Below, piece by piece: positions 14,784-23,472 of a DNA stretch of 36,035 nt (position 1 is its first letter; every line of letters starts with the position of its first letter). The notes beneath the pieces were generated by a model, which searched no databases, was not told where the DNA came from, and saw only the letters and a list, made by a program, of their open reading frames with translations. A program made the translations under genes and the position numbers. Source of the stretch: Microcaldota archaeon (GTDB lineage: Archaea > Micrarchaeota > Micrarchaeia > Anstonellales > Anstonellaceae); NCBI GenBank assembly GCA_026414325.1, contig JAOAJF010000003.1, positions 1 through 36,035 on the forward strand. The letters are read 5' to 3'.

Positions 14784-15470
14784 ATGGAAAAACTAAAATT
14801 TGAGATAGCTGGAGAGATAACTCTTTCTAAAAATCCAGGTTCTACCATGAGAAAATGGCGAGAAATCTTTCAAATAAGCCAGATTGAATTAGCTAAACAC
14901 TTAAAAATTTCAAGCTCTACCATCTCAGATTATGAAAGTAGTAGAAGAAAATCTCCAGGTGCTGGAGTGATTTCAAGATTTGTTGATGCTCTTTTTGAAA
15001 TAGATAAAAGCAGAGGAAACATAGTGCTCTCTAAACTCTCTCTTCCGCTTAATCCAGAGGTAGAACAATATTATGAAACTCATGAGTTTGCCTCCCCTTT
15101 TTCTGGAGAAGATTTTGCAAAATTAATAAATTCCCAAGTTGTTGCAAACGATGAGCTTTTAAAAATAAAAAAAGTCTATGGCTACACTTTAGTAGACTCA
15201 ATAAAAATAATAATGGAAATGCCAACAGATCAGTACCACAAGCTTTATGGCTCTATGGCAGAAAGAGCCTTTATTTTTACAAAGGTTTCTACTGGCCGCT
15301 CTCCGTTAGTAGTAATACGAGTTAGTCCAATGAAACCATCCATAGTAGTGCTCCATGGAATTGAACAAGTAGATGAATTGGCCTTAAAAATAGCAAAAAA
15401 AGAGCAAATACCTGTTCTTACAACCAAATTAGACCTACAAAAAATTAGGCAAACATTAAATAAATTTTAA
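14784..15470 (+). CDS. HTH transcriptional regulator next to HMG-CoA synthase
   Basis: Residues about 20-75 are a Cro/cI-type helix-turn-helix: MRKWREIFQISQIELAKHL, KISSSTISDYESSRR (recognition helix) and GAGVISRFVDAL. The rest (about 90-228) is an uncharacterised C-terminal domain with a regular alpha/beta pattern (VVIRVSPMKPSIVVLHG). Archaeal genomes often carry this regulator beside HMG-CoA synthase, so it probably controls isoprenoid (lipid) synthesis, perhaps sensing a pathway metabolite; that is inference. It precedes the synthase by 81 nt containing a TATA-like element, so the regulator and the enzymes may be separately transcribed. 228 residues. Confidence 0.85.
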   Translation: MEKLKFEIAGEITLSKNPGSTMRKWREIFQISQIELAKHLKISSSTISDYESSRRKSPGAGVISRFVDALFEIDKSRGNIVLSKLSLPLNPEVEQYYETHEFASPFSGEDFAKLINSQVVANDELLKIKKVYGYTLVDSIKIIMEMPTDQYHKLYGSMAERAFIFTKVSTGRSPLVVIRVSPMKPSIVVLHGIEQVDELALKIAKKEQIPVLTTKLDLQKIRQTLNKF

Positions 15471-15480
15471 AACAAATAAA

Positions 15481-15490
15481 TAAATTTAAA
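15481..15490 (+). promoter_or_regulatory. TATA-like element upstream of HMG-CoA synthase
   Basis: TAAATTTAAA lies about 66 nt before TTG 15552. With a start of transcription some 27 nt downstream it would give a leader of about 35-40 nt containing the AAAGGTGAG Shine-Dalgarno sequence. A second AATTTAAAAA at 15516-15525 is an alternative. Confidence 0.35.
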
Positions 15491-15551
15491 AACAAAAATA
15501 AAGGCTAAAATAAAAATTTAAAAATGTTGAAAATAGAAAAAAGGTGAGAAT

Positions 15552-16601
15552 TTGCAAAAGGTAGGAATTGTTGGCTATGGCTGTTATGTTCCAATCTATC
15601 GAATAAAGCCAGAGGAGATTGCTCGAGTTTGGGGAGAGGATGGAGAGAGAATAAAAAAGAGCCTCAATATTGAGCAAAAAGCTGTTCCAGATTTGGATGA
15701 GGATAGTGCTACCATGGCAGTAGAGGCAGCAAAAAATGCTCTTGTAATGGCACAAATTGATAGCCAAAATATAGATGCAATATATGTTGGTTCAGAATCT
15801 CACCCATATGCAGTAAAACCAACTGCCTCAATAGTTGCAGAAGCAATTAAAGCAACAGCAGATTTAACAGCAGCGGATTTGGAATTTGCCTGTAAAGCAG
15901 GGACTGCAGCTATTCAAATTAGTATGGGATTAGTACTTGCAGATATGGCTCAGTACGCATTAGCAATTGGTTCAGATACTGCACAAGGAAAACCATCTGA
16001 TGCTTTAGAGTATAGTGCAGGAGCAGGGGCAGCTGCTTTTATAATTGGAAAGAATAATTTGGTAGCTGAGATTGAAGCAACTTATTCTTTTACTACAGAT
16101 ACTCCAGACTTTTGGAGAAGGCAGCATGCTGAATTTCCAAGCCATGGAGGGAGATTTACTGGAGAGCCAGCTTATTTTAAACATATTCTTTCTGCCACAG
16201 GGGGTTTGTTTGAAAAATATGGTTATAGAGCAGATGACTTTGATTATTTTGTTTTTCATCAGCCAAATGGAAAGTTTCCACTTGAAGCTGCAGCAAAATT
16301 AGGTCTGGAGCCAAAAAAAGTTTTGCCTTCGCTAGTAACACCAAAAATTGGAAACACCTATTCGGCAGCTTCTTTAATAGGCCTTTGTGCTGTTTTGGAT
16401 AAGGCAAAGGCTGGAGAGAAGATATTGCTAACTTCTTTTGGCTCTGGAGCTGGTTCAGATAGCTTTGCAATAACAGTAACAGATAAAATTGAGCAAGCAA
16501 GACAAAGAGTGAAAAAAAATTTCGAATTTTACAACAAAAGAGAAGTTTTTATTGATTATGCAACATATGCCAAGTTAAAAAGAAAAATTAAAACCTTATA
16601 G
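15552..16601 (+). CDS. Hydroxymethylglutaryl-CoA synthase
   Basis: Condenses acetyl-CoA with acetoacetyl-CoA to HMG-CoA, the second step of the mevalonate route to archaeal lipids. The match is close over all 349 residues. Catalytic residues are intact: Glu82 in [10 protein letters not shown], Cys114 in [12 protein letters not shown] and His236 in [23 protein letters not shown] and [12 protein letters not shown] are also conserved. The start is a TTG at 15552, chosen because GGTGAG sits directly upstream and the sequence [12 protein letters not shown] aligns with the usual N-terminus. It is 8 nt upstream of the thiolase gene, with which it works: in archaea the synthase pulls the unfavourable thiolase reaction by direct channelling. 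Confidence 0.96.
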   Translation: MQKVGIVGYGCYVPIYRIKPEEIARVWGEDGERIKKSLNIEQKAVPDLDEDSATMAVEAAKNALVMAQIDSQNIDAIYVGSESHPYAVKPTASIVAEAIKATADLTAADLEFACKAGTAAIQISMGLVLADMAQYALAIGSDTAQGKPSDALEYSAGAGAAAFIIGKNNLVAEIEATYSFTTDTPDFWRRQHAEFPSHGGRFTGEPAYFKHILSATGGLFEKYGYRADDFDYFVFHQPNGKFPLEAAAKLGLEPKKVLPSLVTPKIGNTYSAASLIGLCAVLDKAKAGEKILLTSFGSGAGSDSFAITVTDKIEQARQRVKKNFEFYNKREVFIDYATYAKLKRKIKTL

Positions 16602-16609
16602 GTGAAAAG

Positions 16610-17779
16610 ATGAGAAAGGTTGCTATTGTTGGAGTTGGAATGACAAAGTTTGGAGAGGAATGGAACAGAGGATTTAGAGATTTAATACTAGAAGCAGGAA
16701 TAAAAGCTTTGGAAGATGCAAATCTTAGTGGAAAAGAAATAGATGCAATTTATTGTGGTACTATGGCTCCAGGGCCACTTATAGGCCAGGAGCATGCTGC
16801 TGCATTGTTAGCAGATTGGATGGGACTAAACCCAATTCCTTCTACAAGAGTAGAAGCTGCCTGTGCCTCAGGTGGAGTTGCCCTCAGACAGGGCTATTTG
16901 GCAGTTGCTTCTGGTTTACATGACTGCGTGGTTGTTGGAGGAGTAGAAAAAATGACTGATGTTCCTGGGCCAGATGTAATTAGTACATTAGGTGGAGCTG
17001 GAGACGAGGAATGGGAATTGTTTTTTGGTGCTACTTTTCCAGCAATTTATGCTCTTATGGCTAAAAGATATATGTATGAATTTAATGCTACTGAGGAGCA
17101 ATTAGCAGCAGTAGCTGTAAAAAATCATAAGCATGGAGCAAAAAATAAATATGCTCAATTTCAAAAAGAGATTGATATAAAAACTGTTCTCTCTTCTAAA
17201 GTAGTTGCCTGGCCTCTAAAGGTCTTTGATTGCTCGCCAATAACAGATGGGGCAGCAGCAGTAGTTCTAATGCCTCTTGAAAAAGCAAAAAAAATAGTAG
17301 AACAGCCAATAGAGATAGTTGCAAGTGCTCAGGCTTCAGATACATTAGCGCTTCATGATCGAGAAAGTCTAACTGAGTTAAAAGCAACAAAAATAGCTGC
17401 CAAAAAGGCTTTTGAACAAGCTGGTCTACAGCCAAAAGATGTAGATGTTGCAGAGGTTCATGACTGCTTTACAATTGCTGAAATACTTGCAATTGAAGAT
17501 ATTGGATTTTTTGAAAAAGGAAAAGGTGGCACAGCTGCAGAGAACTCTCTAACTGAGATAGGAGGTCAGATTCCTATAAACACTTCCGGTGGATTAAAAG
17601 CCTGCGGCCATCCAGTAGGTGCAACTGGAATAAAACAAGCAGTAGAGATAACTTGGCAGCTAAGAGAGCAGGCAAATTCTAGACAAGTAAAAGGAGCAAA
17701 AATAGGACTTACCCACAATGTAGGAGGCTCAGGTGCAACTTGTGTTATTCATATTATGAAAAATCCTGCTAAATTTTAA
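16610..17779 (+). CDS. Acetoacetyl-CoA thiolase (archaeal type)
   Basis: Joins two acetyl-CoA to give acetoacetyl-CoA for HMG-CoA synthase. The nucleophile is Cys85 in VEAACASGG; His284 (HDCF) and Cys332/His334 (CGHPVGATG) complete the thiolase active site. The archaeal form lacks the N-terminal loop extensions of bacterial thiolase and matches the SCP2-type 389-residue length. A GGTGAAAAG Shine-Dalgarno sequence precedes ATG 16610. The synthase-thiolase-DUF35 order and short spacing (8 and 15 nt) reproduce the archaeal operon in which all three proteins form one complex. Confidence 0.95.
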   Translation: MRKVAIVGVGMTKFGEEWNRGFRDLILEAGIKALEDANLSGKEIDAIYCGTMAPGPLIGQEHAAALLADWMGLNPIPSTRVEAACASGGVALRQGYLAVASGLHDCVVVGGVEKMTDVPGPDVISTLGGAGDEEWELFFGATFPAIYALMAKRYMYEFNATEEQLAAVAVKNHKHGAKNKYAQFQKEIDIKTVLSSKVVAWPLKVFDCSPITDGAAAVVLMPLEKAKKIVEQPIEIVASAQASDTLALHDRESLTELKATKIAAKKAFEQAGLQPKDVDVAEVHDCFTIAEILAIEDIGFFEKGKGGTAAENSLTEIGGQIPINTSGGLKACGHPVGATGIKQAVEITWQLREQANSRQVKGAKIGLTHNVGGSGATCVIHIMKNPAKF

Positions 17780-17794
17780 GCTCGAGGTGAAAAA

Positions 17795-18190
17795 ATGACA
17801 AATATAGCAATTACCTGGAGAAGAATACCAGAAAGATATTGTATTATTGGCTCGATTTGTAAAACTTGTTCTACTAAATATTTTCCTTTAAGAAAATTTT
17901 GTCCAAAATGTAGAAGAAAGGGAAAGATGGAACGCTATCAATTTAGCCCAAGAGGAACAATTTATTCTTATACTAAAGTTTATGCTCCACCTGCAGGCTT
18001 TGAGCTTGAAGCCCCTTACATTTTAGCGATAGTAAAATTAGATGAAGGACCGATGCTTAGTGCACAAATTGTAAACACCCAAAATGTTGAAATAGGCGAT
18101 AGGGTAGAAATGGTTTTTAGAGTTATAAAAAGAGATGAGCCAGAAGGATTAATTCATTATGGCTACAAGTTTGAAAAAATAACAGACTAA
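17795..18190 (+). CDS. DUF35 zinc-ribbon/OB-fold bridging protein of the HMGS-thiolase complex
   Basis: Residues 17-45 form a rubredoxin-like zinc ribbon with Cys22, Cys25, Cys36 and Cys39; residues about 50-125 form an OB fold (GTIYSYTKVYAPP, PYILAIVKLDEGPMLSAQI). In methanogenic archaea the corresponding protein holds thiolase and HMG-CoA synthase together and shares a CoA channel; the gene order here implies the same. 131 residues, typical. GGTGAAAAA precedes ATG 17795. It is the last gene of the operon and faces the convergent helical-repeat gene 84 nt away. Confidence 0.92.
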   Translation: MTNIAITWRRIPERYCIIGSICKTCSTKYFPLRKFCPKCRRKGKMERYQFSPRGTIYSYTKVYAPPAGFELEAPYILAIVKLDEGPMLSAQIVNTQNVEIGDRVEMVFRVIKRDEPEGLIHYGYKFEKITD

Positions 18191-18195
18191 AATAA

Positions 18196-18250
18196 ATATT
18201 CTAAATTAAAAAATAGGGTAGAAAAAATAAGAAAAAGAAAAAAGAAAAAT
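18196..18250 (-). terminator. T-rich terminator of the helical-repeat gene
   Basis: Read on the minus strand, the sequence just beyond the stop codon at 18275 consists of several T runs (CTTTTTTC, CTTTTTC, TTATTTTTTC and ATTTTTTAA). Archaeal transcription commonly ends at such T tracts. No hairpin is needed or seen. Confidence 0.35.
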
Positions 18251-18274
18251 TGTTTAGTTCTAGCTAAATTTGTT

Positions 18275-19846
18275 TTAAATTTGTTTTTCTAGCTCCTTTA
18301 GCTCAGAGTAGAGAGAAGCGTATTTTTTCTCTTGTACTTTTGCGCTTTTTAGTGATTGAATAGAATTTAATTGTTTTTCTGCTTTTTCTATTTTCTCTAA
18401 AATATAGTCTATTTTGTTCTCATCCTGTAGTTCATTAGCCTTATGAACAATGTTTTCAATTAGTGCGATTATATCTTCTTTTGTTACTTTATTTTTAAGA
18501 AGGGTGTTAATAAGATATTTTTCTGCTTCCTCTTTTGCCGATTGGATTATAGAATTTTCTATAATTTTTGTTTTTGCTAATTGTTCTTCTAATGAAGCTG
18601 TTTGTTGCTGGCTTGCAGTACTAGATGCTTGTTCCAAAGCTTTTTGTTTTTTGATAAAGCTATAAATCTCTTGAATCTGGAATGGATTTAGAACACCTTT
18701 TTGGTTTATTGTGTCCAAAATTGATTTTGCCCATTCATCTGTCCGATTTTTTAATAGAGCTAAGCCTTCTTGAATGGATGGAGTTATTTTCTCAACATAG
18801 TAAGAGCGTAAAGCAGTTAGATCTAAAATTGAAAGTGGGGTATTTTCTTCTATTCTTTGCAAGATTCTTTGAATATACTCTTTGTTTGCCTCATTTTCTT
18901 CTTTAGTAATTAGATCTTTTATAATTTCTACTGAGCCTTCAAACTCTTTTCTATCTACATAAGCAGCGAGCTCAAATATTTCTTGAGGAGTTGGATTATT
19001 TTTTGATAAAATTCCTAAAATTTTTCTTGCTTGATTTATTTTATTTTCATCTTTCTCTTCTCTTAACTCTTTTTCTGCATATAAAAATCCATTTTCAAAA
19101 ATATATTCATATCTAGAGCGTTGCATTACATAAAAATTCAGTCCTTGGATATCCTCTATACCCATATTTTTGTTGTTAATTAATTCCAAGATTGCTTTGG
19201 CAGTTTGTGCTAATGTTGGATTTTTTGATTTTAAATCCATTTTTGCAAACATTTGGGCAGATTCTAAAGTCTGATAGTATGCTCTTCTGCTCTGCAAATA
19301 TGCAGCTATTTCATTGATTTCATCATTAGTTAGCTCTTTCTTTTCTTGAATTTTTCTTTGTATTTTTTGATCAATTTCTTTTGCAAATTCTCTTACTATT
19401 TTGTATTCAGATTGTTTATCTTTTTCTATTACTTCAAAAAATTCATCTAATAGTTTTACTATTTGGTCCTTTAGAATATCTTCTAAATGTTTGCTTGGAG
19501 AAACTTGCAACTCGAGGTTTATAGGTTGAGCTTTTTCTTCTTTTTTATTTTCTTGTTTCTCAAGATGAAGGTTTAGAACTATCTCTAAAAATTTTTCAGA
19601 TAAAAATAGCTTAGATACTTCTGTTAAAGAATTTGGAAAAAGGTTTAGAGAGCCATTGGTGTTTAAAGCAACTATCCCCCCTCTTTTTAATTTTTTTGCT
19701 ATTTTTAGGGCTTGGCTTTCGCTAAGACCGTATAGGCGTGAAAGATAGCTGGAAAGATTTTGCTCCAAGCTTTTATTTCTATCAAAATCTACTTCGATAA
19801 GGTTTAAAGATTTAAATAATTCCACATATTTTTCTGGATTCATCAT
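18275..19846 (-). CDS. Helical-repeat protein of unknown function
   Basis: A 523-residue, almost wholly alpha-helical, Lys/Glu-rich protein without membrane segments or cysteine clusters. The first 95 residues form a small separate domain with an ESQALKIAKKLKRGG helix-turn-helix-like stretch. From about residue 150 I see at least five diverged copies of a 50-60-residue unit: an Ile/Leu-rich helix (AxxIL..I), a short polar loop containing Asn-Pro or Thr-Pro, then a helix ending L..YV..R/K (approximately 152-205, 214-262, 272-316, 324-367, 371-405), and a Gln/Ser-rich linker followed by a coiled coil. This suggests an elongated scaffold. Two ATGs (19846 and 19843) are possible starts; a TATA box at 19864-19876 fits either. 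No close family recognised. Confidence 0.72.
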   Translation of the reverse strand: MMNPEKYVELFKSLNLIEVDFDRNKSLEQNLSSYLSRLYGLSESQALKIAKKLKRGGIVALNTNGSLNLFPNSLTEVSKLFLSEKFLEIVLNLHLEKQENKKEEKAQPINLELQVSPSKHLEDILKDQIVKLLDEFFEVIEKDKQSEYKIVREFAKEIDQKIQRKIQEKKELTNDEINEIAAYLQSRRAYYQTLESAQMFAKMDLKSKNPTLAQTAKAILELINNKNMGIEDIQGLNFYVMQRSRYEYIFENGFLYAEKELREEKDENKINQARKILGILSKNNPTPQEIFELAAYVDRKEFEGSVEIIKDLITKEENEANKEYIQRILQRIEENTPLSILDLTALRSYYVEKITPSIQEGLALLKNRTDEWAKSILDTINQKGVLNPFQIQEIYSFIKKQKALEQASSTASQQQTASLEEQLAKTKIIENSIIQSAKEEAEKYLINTLLKNKVTKEDIIALIENIVHKANELQDENKIDYILEKIEKAEKQLNSIQSLKSAKVQEKKYASLYSELKELEKQI

Positions 19847-19863
19847 GTTAAAAATATTCAGCT

Positions 19864-19876
19864 AATATTTAAAAAA
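19864..19876 (-). promoter_or_regulatory. TATA box of the helical-repeat gene
   Basis: The element AATATTTAAAAAA, read on the minus strand as TTTTTTAAATATT, is centred 24-27 nt upstream of the two candidate ATGs at 19846/19843, consistent with a leaderless transcript. Confidence 0.45.
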
Positions 19877-19922
19877 TTTTGCTTTATTTCTCTTCATTTG
19901 AAAAATTTTTAGAATCTTAAAG

Positions 19923-19930
19923 CTTAAATA
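19923..19930 (+). promoter_or_regulatory. TATA-like box of the pyrDKC operon
   Basis: CTTAAATA is centred about 29 nt upstream of ATG 19956, and no Shine-Dalgarno sequence is present before that ATG. Confidence 0.4.
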
Positions 19931-19955
19931 CTTCTTTAATTCAATATAGTTATTA

Positions 19956-20849
19956 ATGATAGATTTAACTACTACTTTGTGTGGAATAAAGCTCTCTAAC
20001 CCATTAGTTCTTGCATCTGGTGTAAAGGGTACTGATAAAGAGATGCTAATTAGAATTGCTAAAGAAGGTGCAGGGGCAGTAACTTCAAAGTCTTGCTCAC
20101 TAGAGCCAAGAGAGGGGCATGAAAATCCTACAGTCTTAGATTATAAATATTATTTGATAAATGCTGTTGGGCTTTCCAATCCTGGTGTTGAAGAAGAAAT
20201 AAAAGAACTAGAATATGCTATTAAAAATTGCCCAGCACCAGTTATTGTCTCGATATATGAAAATAGTGTGGAGAGATTTGTGCTTTTAGCTAAAAAAATA
20301 GAAAAAATAAAACCTGTGATGATAGAGTTAGATGCTTCTTGTCCGAATGTAAAAGGCAAACTTTTTTGCTCTTGTGCAAGTTCTGCTGCTGAACTAGTCT
20401 CTGCAGTAAAAAAGGAGGTAAAAATTCCAATTTCTATTAAGCTTTCTGCAGCAGTTGCTGATATTGGCCAGATAGCAAAAGAATGCCAAGATGCAGGAGC
20501 AGATTGCATAACTGCAATTAATACCATTCCTTGTATGGCCATAGATGTTTGGGCAAGAAAACCGATACTTACAAATAAATATGGTGGCCTTTCAGGTCAG
20601 GCAATTTTTCCAATAGCTCTAAGAGCAGTAAATCAAATAAGAGAGTATTGCACAATACCAATAATCGGAGGGGGAGGAGTATATAGCGGAGAGGATGCTG
20701 CTGCAATGCTTATGGCTGGAGCAAATGCAGTAAGTGTAGGCTCTGCTCTCTATCGCTATAAATTTGCCTTTAGAAAAATCAAAAGAGAATTAATAGAATA
20801 TATGAGAAAAATGAATTTTGAAAAAATTTCGGATATAAAATTTGCTTAA
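19956..20849 (+). CDS. pyrD: Dihydroorotate dehydrogenase, class 1B catalytic subunit
   Basis: Oxidises dihydroorotate to orotate in pyrimidine synthesis, passing electrons through PyrK. The FMN barrel is complete in 297 residues: NPLVLASGVKG near the N-terminus, SKSCSLEPREGHENP, the loop ELDASCPNVKG with the catalytic base Cys129 (cysteine rather than serine marks class 1), KLSAAV, AINTIPCMAID, KYGGLSGQAIFPIALR and the phosphate site IGGGGVYSGEDAAAMLMAGA. The adjacent pyrK gene (9 nt) confirms class 1B. The start is ATG 19956 by TATA spacing. pyrC follows, so three pyrimidine genes share one operon. Confidence 0.95.
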   Translation: MIDLTTTLCGIKLSNPLVLASGVKGTDKEMLIRIAKEGAGAVTSKSCSLEPREGHENPTVLDYKYYLINAVGLSNPGVEEEIKELEYAIKNCPAPVIVSIYENSVERFVLLAKKIEKIKPVMIELDASCPNVKGKLFCSCASSAAELVSAVKKEVKIPISIKLSAAVADIGQIAKECQDAGADCITAINTIPCMAIDVWARKPILTNKYGGLSGQAIFPIALRAVNQIREYCTIPIIGGGGVYSGEDAAAMLMAGANAVSVGSALYRYKFAFRKIKRELIEYMRKMNFEKISDIKFA

Positions 20850-20858
20850 GGGAGAAAA

Positions 20859-21638
20859 ATGCTTAGTCCATACAAAAGATTTGTAATTGTTAGAAAAAAA
20901 CAAGAAACAAAAAATGTTAGTTATATTAGTTTTGATAAAAATTTGAAAGCAAAACCAGGACAATTTGTAATGGTTTGGATAGACCAAGGAATAGAAAAAC
21001 CTTTCTCGGTTGCTAATTCCAAACCATTTGAATTAGCAGTTGCTGCAATAGGCCCTGGCTCAAACGCCCTTTGTGAAAAAAAAGAAGGCCAGGAAGTTTT
21101 TGTAAGAGGACCTTATGGAAAAGGATTTGACTATGTTGGAAAGCGCTGGCTTGTTGTTGGAGGAGGATATGGCTTTGCTCCATTAAGATTTCTAATTAAA
21201 GAGGGGCTTTTGAAAAATAAGAACTTGAAAGTAGATTGTGTTATTGGTGCAAGAGAGGGCCAATATCTTATGCAGCCTTTAGAGCATAAAGCAGTAAAAA
21301 CTATTTTTACCACCGATGATGGTTCAGTAGGATTAAAAGGTACAGTGTTAGTTGCTGTGGAAAAACTTATCAAACAAAATAAATACGATTGTATTTATTG
21401 TGCTGGTCCAGAAAAAATGATGAAAGCAGTTGCACTTTTAGCCCAAGAATATAAAATTCCCTCGCAACTTTCGATAGAAAGATATTATAAATGTGGATTT
21501 GGTATATGCGGTCATTGCTCTCTAAACGGATGGCTTTCTTGTTATGATGGGCCAACTATTTCTGGCCAGAAAGCTTTAGCATTGCCTGATTTTGGACTAT
21601 TTACTAAAGACAAAGCTGGAAGAAAAATAAAAATTTAA
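20859..21638 (+). CDS. pyrK: Dihydroorotate dehydrogenase electron-transfer subunit
   Basis: PyrK carries FAD and a [2Fe-2S] cluster and passes electrons from PyrD to NAD+. Residues 1-95 form the FAD-binding barrel (KPFSVAN in place of the usual Arg-Pro-x-Ser), about 96-190 the NAD-binding fold (VVGGGYGFAPLRFL, YDCIYCAGPEKMMKAV), and the cluster ligands are Cys212, Cys217, Cys220 and Cys228 (KCGFGICGHC and LSC). 259 residues is normal. GGGAGAAAA precedes ATG 20859. The lysine in place of arginine at the flavin-contact site is a small departure from the family. Confidence 0.93.
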   Translation: MLSPYKRFVIVRKKQETKNVSYISFDKNLKAKPGQFVMVWIDQGIEKPFSVANSKPFELAVAAIGPGSNALCEKKEGQEVFVRGPYGKGFDYVGKRWLVVGGGYGFAPLRFLIKEGLLKNKNLKVDCVIGAREGQYLMQPLEHKAVKTIFTTDDGSVGLKGTVLVAVEKLIKQNKYDCIYCAGPEKMMKAVALLAQEYKIPSQLSIERYYKCGFGICGHCSLNGWLSCYDGPTISGQKALALPDFGLFTKDKAGRKIKI

Positions 21639-21656
21639 AAACTGGAAGGTGAGAAA

Positions 21657-23018
21657 ATGATTATAAGATCTGGAAGAGTCTTTCTAAAAAATAAGCTTGT
21701 GGCTGCTTCAATTAAAATTTTGTCAGAAAAGATTCACTCAATTCATAGCTATAGCTATAGTGATGGAGATGAAATAATAGATTTTAAAGATAAGATAATT
21801 TTACCTGGAGCAATAGATGGGCATGTTCATTTTAGAGAACCTGAAGCGATAGCAAAGGAGGATTTTACAACCGGAAGTGCTGCTGCATTAGCTGGTGGAG
21901 TTTGTTCTATTTTAGATATGCCTTGTTATAATTCTCCACCAACAATTACCATTGGTGCACTCACAGAAAAGGAGCAAATTGCTGCAAGAAAATCTCTCTG
22001 TGATTTTGGTTTTCATTTTGGAGCTAGCCCCACAAATGTTGAATTAATAAAAAAGCTTCAGCCACCTTCACTAAAAGGATTTTTAACAAAAACAAACTCT
22101 CCTCTTACTCTAACAGAGGAGGACTTAAAAAAGCATTTTGCAATATACTTGCCACACTTGCCTTTTTTAGTTCATTGTGAAGATCAAAAAACCATTGACC
22201 AAAATAAGCTAAAATATAGTGAGCATCATAAAATCCGTTCGATTAAAGCAGCAGTTAGAGCAGTAAAAAACGTGAATTTGCTTGGAAGAAAATTTAAAAG
22301 AAGAGTTCATTTTTGCCACCTAACAACTGCAACAGAAGTATCAACAGCAAAAAGCCAGAATAAAAAGCTTTCAAAAGATTTGCCAGGACTATATCCAAAT
22401 TATTTTAGTTGTGAGGTTAGTCCTCACCATTTATTTTTATCCACTGCAGATATTAAAACCTTAGGAGTATATGCAAATGTAAATCCTCCTTTACGAGATA
22501 AAAAAGAAGTTGCAAAATTATGGAAAAAATTAAAATATGTAGATTGTATAGCAAGCGATCATGCTCCACATAGGATAGAGGACAAAGAAAATGGAGCAAG
22601 TGGTTTTCCTGGAGTGCAAACAATGGTACCATTAGTATTAGACGCTGTTTTAAATAAAAAATTAAAATTACAAGAGGCAGTTAGATTATTTTCTTCTGGT
22701 CCAGCAAAAGTATTTAATATTTATTATAAAGGAGAGATAAAAGAAGGCTATTTTGCTGATTTTATAGTTTTTGATCCAACTGCTAGTTGGCAGATAAAAG
22801 AGGAAGAGCTTTTTAGCAAATGCGGCTGGTCTCCATTTTTGAAAAGAACATTGAAGGGAAAAATTTATTGCACAATTCTAAGAGGGCAGCAGGCCTATTT
22901 GGATGGAAAAATATTGCTAAAAGCTGGTGAAGGAAAACCTCTTATTAGAACAAAACAAATAGGCCAAATACCATTATTTTTAAAAAAGCATTCAAAGGAG
23001 GCTTTTTTTAGTTTTTAG
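21657..23018 (+). CDS. pyrC: Dihydroorotase
   Basis: Cyclises carbamoyl-aspartate to dihydroorotate, the step before PyrD. Amidohydrolase landmarks are in order: DGHVHFR (His56, His58, Arg60), the probable carboxylated Lys145 (GFLTKTN), His173 (VHCED), His221 (HFCHLT), and Asp301 in ASDHAPH; NPPLR and the GFPGVQTMVPL segment also match type I dihydroorotases. An allantoinase/hydantoinase assignment is less likely because of the pyrD-pyrK context. 453 residues. GGTGAG precedes ATG 21657. It ends 10 nt from the convergent pilin-like gene. Confidence 0.93.
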   Translation: MIIRSGRVFLKNKLVAASIKILSEKIHSIHSYSYSDGDEIIDFKDKIILPGAIDGHVHFREPEAIAKEDFTTGSAAALAGGVCSILDMPCYNSPPTITIGALTEKEQIAARKSLCDFGFHFGASPTNVELIKKLQPPSLKGFLTKTNSPLTLTEEDLKKHFAIYLPHLPFLVHCEDQKTIDQNKLKYSEHHKIRSIKAAVRAVKNVNLLGRKFKRRVHFCHLTTATEVSTAKSQNKKLSKDLPGLYPNYFSCEVSPHHLFLSTADIKTLGVYANVNPPLRDKKEVAKLWKKLKYVDCIASDHAPHRIEDKENGASGFPGVQTMVPLVLDAVLNKKLKLQEAVRLFSSGPAKVFNIYYKGEIKEGYFADFIVFDPTASWQIKEEELFSKCGWSPFLKRTLKGKIYCTILRGQQAYLDGKILLKAGEGKPLIRTKQIGQIPLFLKKHSKEAFFSF

Positions 23019-23028
23019 AAAAACCCTG

Positions 23029-23472
23029 CTAATTTATTTTTATTTTTACTTTCCCAAATTCTGAACATTCTATAGTAACATAATAATAACCTGCAGGAAG
23101 CTCAAGAACATAGTCTGAGGCTAATTGCTCTGAGGGAAGCAAAAAATAAATTTCAAAATCAGAAGAATGAAGATGAGTTATAGTCCTTCCATCATCTGCT
23201 AGATAGGAGAGAAAAATTTCTTTATTTTTTAGTCCTAATTTTGAATTTATTGGAAAAAACAATTTTATTTGCATAGCACTAGTTGGCCCAGCACTAGCCA
23301 CAGCTTTTATTGCCTGTGCAAGACGAGAAAAGCTTTCAAAATTTTTTGACTGAAAGGCTAAAGAATTTTGGCCCTGTAGATTAAGCTGAACATATAAAAA
23401 GATTGGAGTAAGAAGAAATAAAAACAAGGCGATTACAACTAAAAATTCTATGGCTAACTGGCCTTTAGACAT
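23029..23472 (-). CDS. Pilin-like protein with class III signal peptide
   Basis: From ATG 23472 (147 residues) the N-terminus is MSKGQLAIEFLVVIALFLFLL: a short charged leader, Gly4-Gln5 cleavage site, then the Q-x-A/S-x-E-F-L hydrophobic helix of archaeal class III (EppA-processed) pilins. The rest is beta-rich and ends in a segment like KVKIKIN. A strong GAGGAGGG Shine-Dalgarno sequence lies 7 nt upstream, so the in-frame TTG at 23490 is rejected. The ATG overlaps the end of the CBS/HPF gene by 8 nt, so it is translated from that operon. It would assemble or act at the cell surface; single pilin-like proteins are also found in secretion and adhesion systems. No pilus ATPase is seen nearby. 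Confidence 0.78.
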   Translation of the reverse strand: MSKGQLAIEFLVVIALFLFLLTPIFLYVQLNLQGQNSLAFQSKNFESFSRLAQAIKAVASAGPTSAMQIKLFFPINSKLGLKNKEIFLSYLADDGRTITHLHSSDFEIYFLLPSEQLASDYVLELPAGYYYVTIECSEFGKVKIKIN

